From assembly GCF_900155985.1 (NCBI RefSeq), contig NZ_FTMA01000001.1:124001-188000 (forward strand): a stretch of DNA of 64,000 bases, read 5' to 3'. Shown piece by piece: positions 16,458-25,765 of this stretch. The notes beneath the pieces were generated by a model. The model saw nothing but the letters and a program-made list of their open reading frames with translations. It made no database searches and was not told where the DNA came from. The position numbers were made by a program, and so were the translations under genes. Source of the DNA: Maribacter ulvicola. GTDB lineage: Bacteria > Bacteroidota > Bacteroidia > Flavobacteriales > Flavobacteriaceae. Positions within the stretch are counted from its first letter, which is position 1, and every line of letters begins with the position of its first letter.

Positions 16458-19451
16458 CTAGCCTACGATATTCACAATTTTTCCTGGCACTACTATTACT
16501 TTTTTAGGGGTACGCCCTGCTAATTGCTGTTGGGTTTTTTCATGCGCCATTACTGCCGCCTCTATTTCGTCTTTACTTAAATCTAAGGATAACTGCATGG
16601 TAAATTTCATTTTACCATTAAAAGAAATAGGGTATTCTTTATCACTCTCCTTAATATATTTTTCTTCAAATTTTGGAAAAGCTTCCGTTGCAATTGAATC
16701 AGAATGGCCCAATTTACTCCATAACTCTTCTGCGATATGTGGCGCGTACGGAGATACCAATATTGCTAAAGGCTCTAACACTTTTCTGCTTACACATTTT
16801 TGAGACGATAGTTCGTTTACACAAATCATAAATGTAGATACCGATGTATTAAAACTGAAGTTCTCAATATCTTCTTCTACCTTTTTGATGGTTTTATGCA
16901 GTGTCTTCCATGATTCTTTAGATGGCTCTTCTTCTGAAACTACGAATACACCGTCTGCCCCTGTATGGTATTGACGCCACATTTTCTTCAAGAAACCATG
17001 TGCCCCTGTTATACCTGCAGTGTTCCAAGGTTTTGATTGCTCTAACGGACCTAAGAACATTTCATACAAACGCAAACTATCTGCACCGTACTCCTCACAA
17101 ATAGCATCTGGGTTTACGACGTTGTATTTAGATTTGGACATTTTTTCTACTTCGCGACCTACGACATAACCCGCTTCCTCTTCTATAAAAATCGCTTCCA
17201 CAAACTCAGACCTCCATTTCTTAAACAATTCTACATCCAAAACATTAGAACTATTCACCATAGATACGTCAACATGTAAATTTTGCACATCGGAAAAATA
17301 AGGATTTATATCATTAACAATTTTTGCTCTTGGTTCGGGAGCATAATATACCGAAATATCAATTTTCAATTGCTCCTTAACTCTTAATAATCCCTCTTTT
17401 TGCTTTTGAGGATCTAATTGAAGAATGGACTTTAGATGAAAGTAAGTTCCTGAAGAAATAAATACCTGGTCTGTTGCCTCTTCCCCATCATTAAACGTCA
17501 CTTTTACTTTTAATGTATAAGCAAAAGCACTAGTCCCCGTAATCATCCCTTGATTGATCAGCTTCTTGGCAAACTCGTCTTTAGGCACCAAACCTTTATC
17601 GAACATGAATTTTTGCCAGAAACGAGCATACAATAAGTGACCTGTGGCGTGCTCGCTACCACCTATATATAAATCTACATCTTGCCAGTAGTTAATAGCA
17701 TTTTCAGAGAAAATTTCGTCGCTATTATGCGGGTCCATGTATCTGTTGAAATACTGTGAACTACCTGCCCAACCTGGCATTGTATTCAATTCCAACGGAA
17801 ATACAGTGGTATTATTTATCTCGCTATTATTTACAACCTTATTTGTAACGGTATCCCAAGCCCAAACCTCAGCATTACCTAATGGTGGCTCGCCAGTTTC
17901 TGTTGGTAAATATTTTTCAACCTCTGGCAACTCAATTGGTAAATGTTTTGGAGAAATCATTTGCGGCATTCCTTCTACATAATACACCGGGAATGGCTCC
18001 CCCCAATATCTTTGACGACTAAAAACAGCATCGCGCAAACGGTAGTTAATCTTACCTTCACCTTGACCTAATTTCTCTAATTCATAGATAGCCAATTTCA
18101 TCGCTTTCTTATACGGTAGTCCGCTTAAGAAATCGCTATTCGCTATCACCGTTTTATCTTTATCGGCATGTGCTTCTTCAGAAATATCTACACCTTCAAA
18201 TATGTTAGGTATATCGATATTGAAATGCTTTGCAAAATCATAATCGCGCTGATCTCCACATGGAACGGACATTACAGCTCCTGTACCATAACCTGCCAAC
18301 ACGTAATCTCCGATCCAGATAGGAATAGGCTCTTTGGTAAAAGGATGCTCCGCATACGCTCCTGTAAAAGCACCCGATATGGTTTTTACGTCTGCCATAC
18401 GATCACGCTCAGAACGCTTTGCCGTTGCCTCTATATATGCTTCCACCTCTGCTTTTTGCTCTACAGTGGTAATTTCACTTACCAATTCATGCTCGGGAGC
18501 CAAGGTCATAAATGACACTCCGAAAATAGTATCGGGCCTCGTAGTAAATACTTCTATTTTTTCATCATGCCCTTTCACATTGAATACGGCTGAAGCTCCT
18601 TGACTTCTCCCTATCCAATTGGTTTGTGAATCTTTTAATGGCTGCGGCCAATCTATCTTATCCAAACCATCTAATAAACGTTGTGCGTATGCAGAAATAC
18701 GCATGCTCCACTGGGTCATTTTTTTACGAACAACCGGGTGACCACCACGTTCTGACACACCGTTTACTATTTCGTCATTTGCCAATACCGTACCTAATGC
18801 TGGGCACCAGTTTACCTCGGTATCCGCCAAGTATGTTAACCGATATTGTAATAATATTTCTTGTTTTCTGACATCTGAAAAAGCTTTCCAATCATCTGCA
18901 GAAAACACTGCAATATCATCATCACAAACGGCATTTACATCAGCGTTACCACCCAAAGAAAATTTAGAAATCAAAGTTTCAATATCCTCCGCCTTATCGG
19001 TATCGTTATTATACCAGGAATTGAATATTTGAATGAATATCCACTGGGTCCATTTATAATACTCAGGACTAGAAGTTCTCACCTCTCTACTCCAATCAAA
19101 AGAAAAGCCCAGTTGATCTAACTGCCTTCTATATGTTTTTATATTTGCCGCCGTTGTAACCGCCGGATGCTGGCCTGTTTGTATGGCATATTGCTCTGCC
19201 GGCAAACCAAAAGAATCATACCCCTGCGGATGTAACACATTAAACCCCTTATGCCTTTTGTATCGCGCATAAATATCACTGGCAATATAGCCTAACGGAT
19301 GCCCAACATGGAGCCCCGCACCAGAAGGATAAGGAAACATATCCAACACATAGAACTTTTCTTTTTCAGAATCGTTCTCTGCTTTAAATGTTTGATTTTC
19401 TGCCCAGTATTTTTGCCATTTGGCTTCAATTTCGTTGAAATTGTATTGCAT
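16458..19451 (-). CDS. leuS: Leucyl-tRNA synthetase
   Basis: Charges tRNA-Leu with leucine. I use the ATG at 19451 (MQYNFNEIEAKWQKYWAENQ), giving 997 residues. An in-frame extension to 19496 adds residues unlike the family. The class I HIGH-type motif is PYPSGAGLHVGHPLGYIASD near residue 40, and KMSKSKYNVVNPD (KMSKS) is near residue 740. The editing domain carries TTRPDTIFGVSFMTLAPEH (FTTRPDT). Relative to the ~860-residue bacterial norm, the protein has extra segments, including one after the HPQGYDSFGLP block (FNSWYNNDTDKAEDI...) and one before KMSKS, typical of long Bacteroidota LeuRS. It is a single-gene unit. Confidence 0.97.
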   Translation of the reverse strand: MQYNFNEIEAKWQKYWAENQTFKAENDSEKEKFYVLDMFPYPSGAGLHVGHPLGYIASDIYARYKRHKGFNVLHPQGYDSFGLPAEQYAIQTGQHPAVTTAANIKTYRRQLDQLGFSFDWSREVRTSSPEYYKWTQWIFIQIFNSWYNNDTDKAEDIETLISKFSLGGNADVNAVCDDDIAVFSADDWKAFSDVRKQEILLQYRLTYLADTEVNWCPALGTVLANDEIVNGVSERGGHPVVRKKMTQWSMRISAYAQRLLDGLDKIDWPQPLKDSQTNWIGRSQGASAVFNVKGHDEKIEVFTTRPDTIFGVSFMTLAPEHELVSEITTVEQKAEVEAYIEATAKRSERDRMADVKTISGAFTGAYAEHPFTKEPIPIWIGDYVLAGYGTGAVMSVPCGDQRDYDFAKHFNIDIPNIFEGVDISEEAHADKDKTVIANSDFLSGLPYKKAMKLAIYELEKLGQGEGKINYRLRDAVFSRQRYWGEPFPVYYVEGMPQMISPKHLPIELPEVEKYLPTETGEPPLGNAEVWAWDTVTNKVVNNSEINNTTVFPLELNTMPGWAGSSQYFNRYMDPHNSDEIFSENAINYWQDVDLYIGGSEHATGHLLYARFWQKFMFDKGLVPKDEFAKKLINQGMITGTSAFAYTLKVKVTFNDGEEATDQVFISSGTYFHLKSILQLDPQKQKEGLLRVKEQLKIDISVYYAPEPRAKIVNDINPYFSDVQNLHVDVSMVNSSNVLDVELFKKWRSEFVEAIFIEEEAGYVVGREVEKMSKSKYNVVNPDAICEEYGADSLRLYEMFLGPLEQSKPWNTAGITGAHGFLKKMWRQYHTGADGVFVVSEEEPSKESWKTLHKTIKKVEEDIENFSFNTSVSTFMICVNELSSQKCVSRKVLEPLAILVSPYAPHIAEELWSKLGHSDSIATEAFPKFEEKYIKESDKEYPISFNGKMKFTMQLSLDLSKDEIEAAVMAHEKTQQQLAGRTPKKVIVVPGKIVNIVG

Positions 19452-19558
19452 GATCTTTACTTCTTTTCTGTAAGTAACAAAAATAGGTGGAATCAATGAA
19501 AGTTAAAAGATATTGACCACATACGTTTTTAGTAATTCACTTTATAATTGTAATAAAC

Positions 19559-19575
19559 TAAATTTGGTAACTTTG
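19559..19575 (+). promoter_or_regulatory. Two TAnnTTTG -7 boxes before the T9SS cargo gene
   Basis: TAAATTTG (19559-19566) and TAACTTTG (19568-19575) both match the Bacteroidota -7 box. They sit just upstream of the GTG at 19580, implying a very short leader if the first box is used. Confidence 0.45.
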
Positions 19576-19579
19576 AGTT

Positions 19580-21460
19580 GTGATCGATAAGCAGCCCAAT
19601 CTTTTCTTATTTTCTTGCCTTACCATGTTTTTGTTAGCAACAAGCGTGCATGCACAACTTGGTTTTTGTGGCGGAAATTCTGGTGACCCCATTTTTACTG
19701 AAGATTTTGGATCTGGCACCACTGACGGACCTGCACTGCCTGCCGGCACTACAACATACAATTTTACTACAGGTACGCCCAGTGATGGCGATTATACCAT
19801 ATCTAGCACTACCAATTATTTTGATTGGCTCTCATTACAGGATCACACCCCTGGCGATAGTAACGGGAAAGCTTTTATTGTTAATGCCAGTTTTACGGCA
19901 GGGGAATTTTATCAACGCCAGGTAACAGGCTTATGTGAAAACACCACCTATGAATTTTCATCCTGGCTTATTAACTTACAACCTGCCGGTAGCTGTGAAG
20001 GCAACAGCATACCAGTAAATGTTCGTTTTCAAATTTGGGACGAGACAGATACAAATTTGCTTGCCCAGGGCGATACAGGAAGTATACCCGGAACAGGAAC
20101 TATACAATGGAACCAATACGCCCTTGTGTTTAAAACCGAACCGGCACAAACATCGGTTATTCTGAAAATGAGAAATAATAGTAATGGAGGGTGCGGAAAC
20201 GACTTAGCTATTGACGATATCCTTTTTCGTTCTTGTGGCGACAATGTTACCGTTGCCACGGCAGCCAATGAAGCCAGATCGGTAGTTTGCGAAGATCAAG
20301 GCGGTGTATCCAAAACGCTTACCGCAACACCAGATTCTTCTGTTTTTAATTCTCATGCCTACCAATGGCAGCAAAGTACCGATCAACAAACTTGGGTGGA
20401 TATCACCGGAGAGAACAGTGCAATTTTAAACACCCCTTCCGTAACTACCACCACATATTTTAGAACAAAAATAACAGAGGACATTATCAATGTAAATAAC
20501 GATTTATGCAATGTAGTATCCGATGTTTTTGATATTACAGTGGTACCCATACCGCCTGCCCCTTCAACTAATGGAAATGTTGAAATTTGTGAAGGTGACT
20601 TAGGTCTATTATCCGTGAATACACCATCTGCCTATTCCGTAAATTGGTATGACGCCCCTACTGGCGGAAACTTGATTTTATCTGATAATCAGAATTTAGA
20701 AACCGGCATTTCCGGCACTTATTACGCTGAAGCTAATTCAGTTGAAACTGATTGCGCATCTACCACAAGAACAGCGGTTACGCTAACCGTTTATCCATTA
20801 CCCATTGTGCCAGATGATTCTATTGCTTTTCTATGTGAAGATTCTTTTATCACTATAGATGCCGAAGTCGAAAATACTACCTACCAATGGTCTACAGGCG
20901 AGACCTCTCAAATGATTAACGTTACCGAAGCAGGCGAATACGAAGTCGTTGTAACCAATATAAATGGATGCTCTGCCGTACGTACCATTACGGTTGACCA
21001 AATAGATTTACCTATAATTGATAAAATAGTATCTGACGGACCATCAATAGTTGTCACTACTTCTAACCATGGTAATTTTGAATATTCTTTAGACGGAATT
21101 TCATTTCAACCCAATAACGTTTTTGAAGCCGTCGAAGGAGGTTTTTACACTATTTACGTTCAAGACAATACAGATTGCGGGGTGGTAATGCAAGCGTTTT
21201 ACCATCTGGTCATTCAAAAGTTCTTTACACCTAACGGAGATACCGTCAATGACCTTTTTGAACCAGACGGATTAGAGGTTTTCAATACGGTTACCATTTC
21301 AATTTTTGACCGTTACGGGAAGCTCTTAAAATTTGGCAATACCAATTCCACATCTTGGGACGGCACTTTTAAAGGCGAACGATTGCCAGAAGATGATTAT
21401 TGGTATCTTATTGACGCTGATTCTGTACAATTTAAGGGACACTTTAGCTTAAAACGTTAA
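19580..21460 (+). CDS. Secreted multidomain protein with T9SS type B (gliding-motility-type) sorting domain
   Basis: A 626-residue exported protein. The GTG start gives a full signal peptide (MIDKQPNLFLFSCLTMFLLA, cleavage after VHA). The next ATG (19625) would leave no basic N-region, so GTG is preferred. Residues ~30-215 form a beta-rich, carbohydrate-binding/jelly-roll-like module (ends ...CGNDLAIDDILFRSCGD). PKD/Ig-like repeats follow (YQWQQSTDQQTWVDITGEN; ICEGDLGLLSV; YQWSTGETSQMINVTEAGEY). The last ~80 residues are the TIGR04131-type sorting domain: FFTPNGDTVNDLF, ISIFDRYGKLL, WDGTFKGERLPEDDYWY. Such proteins are exported by the type IX system to the cell surface. The binding target is unknown. 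Confidence 0.9.
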   Translation: MIDKQPNLFLFSCLTMFLLATSVHAQLGFCGGNSGDPIFTEDFGSGTTDGPALPAGTTTYNFTTGTPSDGDYTISSTTNYFDWLSLQDHTPGDSNGKAFIVNASFTAGEFYQRQVTGLCENTTYEFSSWLINLQPAGSCEGNSIPVNVRFQIWDETDTNLLAQGDTGSIPGTGTIQWNQYALVFKTEPAQTSVILKMRNNSNGGCGNDLAIDDILFRSCGDNVTVATAANEARSVVCEDQGGVSKTLTATPDSSVFNSHAYQWQQSTDQQTWVDITGENSAILNTPSVTTTTYFRTKITEDIINVNNDLCNVVSDVFDITVVPIPPAPSTNGNVEICEGDLGLLSVNTPSAYSVNWYDAPTGGNLILSDNQNLETGISGTYYAEANSVETDCASTTRTAVTLTVYPLPIVPDDSIAFLCEDSFITIDAEVENTTYQWSTGETSQMINVTEAGEYEVVVTNINGCSAVRTITVDQIDLPIIDKIVSDGPSIVVTTSNHGNFEYSLDGISFQPNNVFEAVEGGFYTIYVQDNTDCGVVMQAFYHLVIQKFFTPNGDTVNDLFEPDGLEVFNTVTISIFDRYGKLLKFGNTNSTSWDGTFKGERLPEDDYWYLIDADSVQFKGHFSLKR

Positions 21461-21523
21461 GGCTTTGTTTTTTTAAGTCCCATTTAACAATACTTTGCTA
21501 TTTTTACTGCACTTTTAAGTACT

Positions 21524-22402
21524 ATGGCGAACTCCTTCGAAAATTATCAAAGACGCAAACTCATCTCCTCCTATTTTTCAGTTGTGCTGAGTATTGCATT
21601 AGTCTTGTTCCTATTGGGCATTTTAGGATTATTGGTTTTAAACACTAAAAAAATGGCAGATCGTTCTAAAGAACAAATCACCATTTCTGTCTTTCTAAAA
21701 GAAAATACCAAAAAAATTGAAGTTGAGCAGCTTCAAAAAACCTTGGCAATGTCTGACTATACCAAATCTTCTACTTACGTATCTAAAGAAGAAGCTGCGA
21801 AACAGCACAGTGAAGATATAGGCGAAGATTTTGTTGATTATTTAGGATACAATCCGCTTAAAAATTCCATAGACGTTAAACTAAATGCAGATTTTGTTAC
21901 TGCTGAAAAAGTTGAAGAGATTGCGGATACCCTTTCAGAAAAGAGTTTTGTAGATGAAGTAAGTTATGACCGGGTGCTGGTGAGCATGGTTGCTAAAAGT
22001 GTGGAACAAATTGGCTTTTGGATTTTAGTTGCTAGTGCCATATTTACCTTTATCGCCGTATTATTGATCAACAGCTCTATACGTTTATCTATCTATTCTA
22101 AACGGTTTATCATAAAAACCATGCAAATGGTTGGAGCTACCAAAACCTTTATCAGAAGACCGTTTATATGGCAAAATATTAAACTTGGTATGATCGGTGC
22201 AGCAATTGCCTTATTGGCCATTGGTGGCGTTGTGTATTATGTGAATACTAATTTTCAAGATTTAGGACTACTTGAAGAACCTTATATTCTAATTACTTTA
22301 TTTGTTAGCGTTTTTCTTTTGGGTATTCTTATTTCGTTCATTAGCACCTATTTCGCAACCCAACGTTTCTTAAACCTTAGAACGGACGAATTATATTATT
22401 AA
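21524..22402 (+). CDS. ftsX: Cell division protein FtsX
   Basis: A 292-residue inner-membrane protein with the FtsX layout: a short cytoplasmic N-terminus, membrane segment 1 (about 20-42), a ~110-residue extracytoplasmic domain (ISVFLKENTKKIEVEQLQKT; YVSKEEAAKQ), then three membrane segments in the FtsX/MacB permease domain (MKTMQMVGATKTFIRRPFIW-like block near residue 205). With FtsE it forms an ABC-type complex that controls peptidoglycan hydrolases at division; ftsE is not in this window. It leads the run ftsX-DUF3098-uppP-truB, a common flavobacterial order. Confidence 0.92.
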   Translation: MANSFENYQRRKLISSYFSVVLSIALVLFLLGILGLLVLNTKKMADRSKEQITISVFLKENTKKIEVEQLQKTLAMSDYTKSSTYVSKEEAAKQHSEDIGEDFVDYLGYNPLKNSIDVKLNADFVTAEKVEEIADTLSEKSFVDEVSYDRVLVSMVAKSVEQIGFWILVASAIFTFIAVLLINSSIRLSIYSKRFIIKTMQMVGATKTFIRRPFIWQNIKLGMIGAAIALLAIGGVVYYVNTNFQDLGLLEEPYILITLFVSVFLLGILISFISTYFATQRFLNLRTDELYY

Positions 22403-22411
22403 ATTTGTGGC

Positions 22412-22675
22412 ATGAGTAAAAACAATAGAATGGAACAGCAACCTAAACAAGAATTTATTTTTCAGAAGAAAAATTACATGTTCATGTTTATTGGTCTTGC
22501 CTGCATTGCGTTAGGTTTTATACTAATGAGCGGCGGCGGCAGTGACGACCCCAACGTATTTAATCCGGATATATACAATTTTAGAAGAATTAGACTAGCA
22601 CCAACTTTAGTACTTATTGGCTTAGGCATAGAAATTTATGCCATTTTATTGAACCCACACAAAAAGAAAAATTAA
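22412..22675 (+). CDS. DUF3098 small membrane protein
   Basis: An 87-residue protein with two hydrophobic segments (FMFIGLACIALGFILMSGGG and APTLVLIGLGIEIYAILL) and a polar linker containing SGGGSDDPNVFNPDIYNFRR. This is the Bacteroidota family DUF3098, nearly always located between ftsX and uppP. It starts 9 bases after ftsX, and its stop directly abuts the uppP start codon, so the three genes are one transcript. The role is unknown; envelope or division is suggested only by position. Confidence 0.9.
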   Translation: MSKNNRMEQQPKQEFIFQKKNYMFMFIGLACIALGFILMSGGGSDDPNVFNPDIYNFRRIRLAPTLVLIGLGIEIYAILLNPHKKKN

Positions 22676-23473
22676 TTGGATACTTTAGATGCTATTATAC
22701 TTGGTATCATACAAGGATTAACCGAGTTTCTACCCGTTTCTTCAAGTGGGCATTTAGAATTGGGCAAAGCCATTTTAGGTGACAACTCTGTTCAAGAAGA
22801 AAGTTTGCTATTTACCGTAATACTTCACTTTGCTACCGCATTGAGTACCATTGTGGTTTTCAGAAAGGATATTTGGGAAATTTTAAGCGGCTTGTTTCAA
22901 TTTAAATGGAACGAAGAAAGTCAGTTTTCTGTTAAAATTATTATCTCTATGCTTCCGGCCGTATGTGTAGGTTTATTTTTTGAGGAGCAATTAGAAGCAT
23001 TTTTTGGAGGTAATATTAGGTTTGTAGGCTTTATGCTAATCATCACTGCAGTACTGCTATATTTTGCTGACAAAGCAAAAGACACCGATAAGAAAGTAAG
23101 TTTCAGCAACGCCTTTATCGTAGGTATTTCTCAAGCAATTGCTATGCTACCCGGTATTTCACGCAGTGGAGCTACTATTTCAACCTCTGTTCTATTAGGT
23201 GTAGACAAATCAAAAGCTGCCCGGTTTTCTTTCTTAATGGTAGTGCCATTAATTTTTGGTAAAATTGCCAAGGACCTTATGAGCGGAGATTTAACTTTTG
23301 ATGGTGAAAATAATGTTGCCATGGGTGCAGGTTTTATTGCAGCCTTTATTGCCGGTCTTGCCGCTTGTACCTGGATGATTAAATTGGTACGTAAAAGCAA
23401 GCTCTCCTATTTTGCCATCTATTGTCTTGCTGTAGGATTGATTGCCGTCATATATAGCTTTACTAATTCATAG
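22676..23473 (+). CDS. uppP: Undecaprenyl-diphosphatase (BacA/UppP type)
   Basis: A 265-residue membrane enzyme that dephosphorylates undecaprenyl diphosphate, recycling the lipid carrier for peptidoglycan. The start is TTG directly after the DUF3098 TAA; it gives the family N-terminus MDTLDAIILGIIQGLTEFLP. The active-site signature EFLPVSSSGHLEL and the second motif LPGISRSGATISTSVLLG are intact. About eight hydrophobic segments are present. It is translationally linked to DUF3098 and ends 22 bases before truB. Confidence 0.95.
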   Translation: MDTLDAIILGIIQGLTEFLPVSSSGHLELGKAILGDNSVQEESLLFTVILHFATALSTIVVFRKDIWEILSGLFQFKWNEESQFSVKIIISMLPAVCVGLFFEEQLEAFFGGNIRFVGFMLIITAVLLYFADKAKDTDKKVSFSNAFIVGISQAIAMLPGISRSGATISTSVLLGVDKSKAARFSFLMVVPLIFGKIAKDLMSGDLTFDGENNVAMGAGFIAAFIAGLAACTWMIKLVRKSKLSYFAIYCLAVGLIAVIYSFTNS

Positions 23474-23495
23474 TACTATTAAAACACCCAAATTC

Positions 23496-24209
23496 ATGGA
23501 AGATTTGACCAAAGAAGACTATTTAGATGGTCAGGTATTATTGATTGATAAACCATTAGAATGGTCCTCTTTTCAGGCGGTCAATAAATTGAAATGGGCA
23601 ATCAGAAAAAAATTCAGTCTAAAGAAATTTAAAATAGGACATGCAGGTACTTTAGACCCCTTAGCAACAGGGCTTCTAATTATTTGTACAGGGAAATTTA
23701 CTAAGAAAATCACCGAATACCAAGGGCAGGAAAAAGAGTATACGGGTGTTTTTACCTTAGGGGCTACAACACCGTCTTATGATCTTGAAACAGAAATAAA
23801 CGAAACCTTTAACACGGACCATATTACACCCGAGCTGATAAAAGCTACTACCAATGAATTTATAGGCGATATAGAACAAGCTCCTCCTGTATTCTCAGCA
23901 CTCAAAAAAGACGGTAAACGCCTATATGAATTGGCAAGAGAAGGAAAAACAGTAGAAATACCAAAACGAAAAGTAAATGTAAGCACCTTTGATATAACCG
24001 ATATTGACGGGTTAAATATTCACTTTAGAATTGCATGTAGTAAAGGAACGTACATAAGGTCTATGGCACATGATTTTGGAAAATCATTGAACTCCGGAGC
24101 ACATTTAATAGCATTAAGAAGAACCAAAATAGGTGATTTTAACGTAGATAATGCTCAAGACCCTTTGGTTTTTGCCGATTTCTTGTTAGGTTCAGAAGGA
24201 ACCCGATAA
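23496..24209 (+). CDS. truB: tRNA pseudouridine-55 synthase
   Basis: Makes pseudouridine 55 in the T-loop of tRNAs. The ATG at 23496 gives MEDLTKEDYLDGQVLLIDKP and 237 residues; the open frame before it lies inside uppP. The catalytic Asp is in KIGHAGTLDPLATGLLIICT near residue 50. APPVFSALKKDGKRLYELAR and CSKGTYIRSMAHDFG are the other family blocks. The C-terminal PUA domain of E. coli TruB is absent, as in the shorter Bacteroidota version. It ends the ftsX-DUF3098-uppP run. Confidence 0.95.
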   Translation: MEDLTKEDYLDGQVLLIDKPLEWSSFQAVNKLKWAIRKKFSLKKFKIGHAGTLDPLATGLLIICTGKFTKKITEYQGQEKEYTGVFTLGATTPSYDLETEINETFNTDHITPELIKATTNEFIGDIEQAPPVFSALKKDGKRLYELAREGKTVEIPKRKVNVSTFDITDIDGLNIHFRIACSKGTYIRSMAHDFGKSLNSGAHLIALRRTKIGDFNVDNAQDPLVFADFLLGSEGTR

Positions 24210-24273
24210 CAAATAACTGATTACCATTTATCGATCTTCTAAAATATTTTGGTATTATTAAGGTTATATACGC

Positions 24274-25002
24274 ATGAATCTGAACAGAAAACAATTATCT
24301 CTACTTGCCACTAGCTTTAGCTTGTCTATTGTAGTGTTGGTATTATATGGTATTCAGTTTGGGGGGCAACAAGAATCTCATGAAGATTATGTAGTTGAAA
24401 TGATTATGGATCCAGAAGTTTTAGAAGAAATACTAAAAAAGGAGGAACCTGAAACCGAGCAAGCAGCATCAGACCCAATAAAAAGTCACTTAGCCTTTAA
24501 CGAAACTGCAAAGCCTAGTTATGGCAATCCAGAGCCGCTGCAAACTCTAGAAGAGTTAATGGAAGAACGAAGTGAAATGAGCGACGGTGATCCAAGCGAA
24601 GATATTATTTCTGATACCGGGTATACAGAAAGAATTAAAGCTTTGGCAAAAAAAAGAGAAGAGAAAAAACAATTTTTAGGCGAAAAAGAAGCTCAAAAGA
24701 AAGAATTCACCAACAACTTAGCTGCAAGAAGAACTTCTGTATCTTATTCTTTGGTAAACAGAAATAATTATAAACTACCTCCACCAATATATACTTGTAT
24801 TGAAGGAGGTAAAGTTGTTATCAACATAAAAGTGAATGCTTTAGGATACGTAACCGAAGCGGATTACAATGAAAAGAGTTCTGACACTTCTAACGGATGT
24901 CTAGTTGACAATGCCATAAATTATGCTTTAAAAGCAAGATTCAATTCTTCTTCCAAAGCATCACAAAAAGGTACTATTACTTATTTATTTCAAAAAAAGT
25001 AA
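24274..25002 (+). CDS. TonB-like protein with one membrane anchor
   Basis: A 242-residue protein: a single N-terminal membrane segment (LSLLATSFSLSIVVLVLYGI), an acidic, Glu/Lys-rich, proline-poor linker from about residue 35 to 165 with coiled-coil character (AKKREEKKQFLGEKEAQKKE), and a ~75-residue C-terminal domain. That domain (CIEGGKVVINIKVNALGYVT, then VDNAINYALKARFNSSS) resembles the TonB C-terminal fold, where a 'G.V.....V...G.V......SS' pattern ends in 'A....F'. The usual partner ExbB/ExbD genes are not here. It could be a TonB paralogue or a flavobacterial protein of unknown role conserved after truB. Confidence 0.65.
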   Translation: MNLNRKQLSLLATSFSLSIVVLVLYGIQFGGQQESHEDYVVEMIMDPEVLEEILKKEEPETEQAASDPIKSHLAFNETAKPSYGNPEPLQTLEELMEERSEMSDGDPSEDIISDTGYTERIKALAKKREEKKQFLGEKEAQKKEFTNNLAARRTSVSYSLVNRNNYKLPPPIYTCIEGGKVVINIKVNALGYVTEADYNEKSSDTSNGCLVDNAINYALKARFNSSSKASQKGTITYLFQKK

Positions 25003-25009
25003 TAGTACC
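24970..25009. repeat. 13-bp perfect inverted repeat across the TonB-like gene stop codon
   Basis: GGTACTATTACTT (24970-24982) and AAGTAATAGTACC (24997-25009) are perfect inverse complements with a 14-base spacer, and the TAA stop lies in the right arm. There is no T-run after it, so it may act as a 3' stabiliser or weak terminator rather than a classical terminator. Confidence 0.6.
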
Positions 25010-25159
25010 TTGAGGAAAGTCCATTAAGCATTGAATAGAAAACTTAATTTTTTTCATTCAAGCGTTGGCGTATTTAAAACTTGATTTTCCAAGCAATAAA
25101 AGCCACAACTATTAGTTCTAAATAGCTTGAAATTTTTCAACAATCCTCTTTCTTTTTTA

Positions 25160-25765
25160 TTATTGAATAGGTAGCAGCTCAAGTAAATCTTCTAAAATAC
25201 TCTTCCCTTTATCCTTATTATAAAATAGCTGAAGATCCTGTTTAAACTCAGGAGTCAGCTGTCCGTGTTCCTCCTTATAATCCTCTACTAGTTTAGTTGC
25301 CTTTGCCGACCTTGGCCCCCAAGTTGCCAAAGTTGTTTCTTCTTCATTTACAGCAATTAATTTAGGTATGGATCTACCTCCATTGGTTAAAAATTGATCC
25401 ATGATATCTAAATTCTCATCACGTAGAATAATAGCTAATGATATGTTTGGGTTAAGCTCTGTAATTTTATGCATTACGGGTAAGGCAGGTGAAGCATCGC
25501 CACACCAACTTTCTGACAACACCACCCAGGATATTTTCTGATCAACAGATTTAATTTTAGCTACAGCATCTTCGCTAAATTTCAATGTTTTATCCCATCT
25601 GCGCATGCGGCTATTATTCAACTGTGTATATTGCGACAATGCCTCTAACTGTTCAGGTCCCGTTGCCTGACCTTTTTCAGCCAAATCAGCAACTAATGCC
25701 CTATACTCTGCATAACTAAAACTGGTCTCCAATCCCTTTTTTACTAAATCCTCTACTAACTCCAT
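25160..25765 (-). CDS. Thioredoxin-like protein with a single-cysteine active site
   Basis: A 201-residue cytoplasmic protein. After ~75 helical residues comes a thioredoxin fold: ISWVVLSESWCGDASPALPV has the WCxx site, but the second Cys is replaced (CGDA). The cis-Pro block is GGRSIPKLIAVNEE near residue 130, and TWGPRSAKATKLVEDYK follows. It matches the 'thioredoxin family protein' type of Pfam Thioredoxin_9. With one Cys it could act by a monothiol mechanism or only bind; oxidoreductase activity is not assured. It stands alone, flanked by non-coding DNA on both sides. Confidence 0.8.
   Translation of the reverse strand: MELVEDLVKKGLETSFSYAEYRALVADLAEKGQATGPEQLEALSQYTQLNNSRMRRWDKTLKFSEDAVAKIKSVDQKISWVVLSESWCGDASPALPVMHKITELNPNISLAIILRDENLDIMDQFLTNGGRSIPKLIAVNEEETTLATWGPRSAKATKLVEDYKEEHGQLTPEFKQDLQLFYNKDKGKSILEDLLELLPIQ

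Noticed and set aside
18168-18603. Plus-strand open frames within leuS
   Set aside because: They are antisense shadows of a well-conserved synthetase and carry no domain features.
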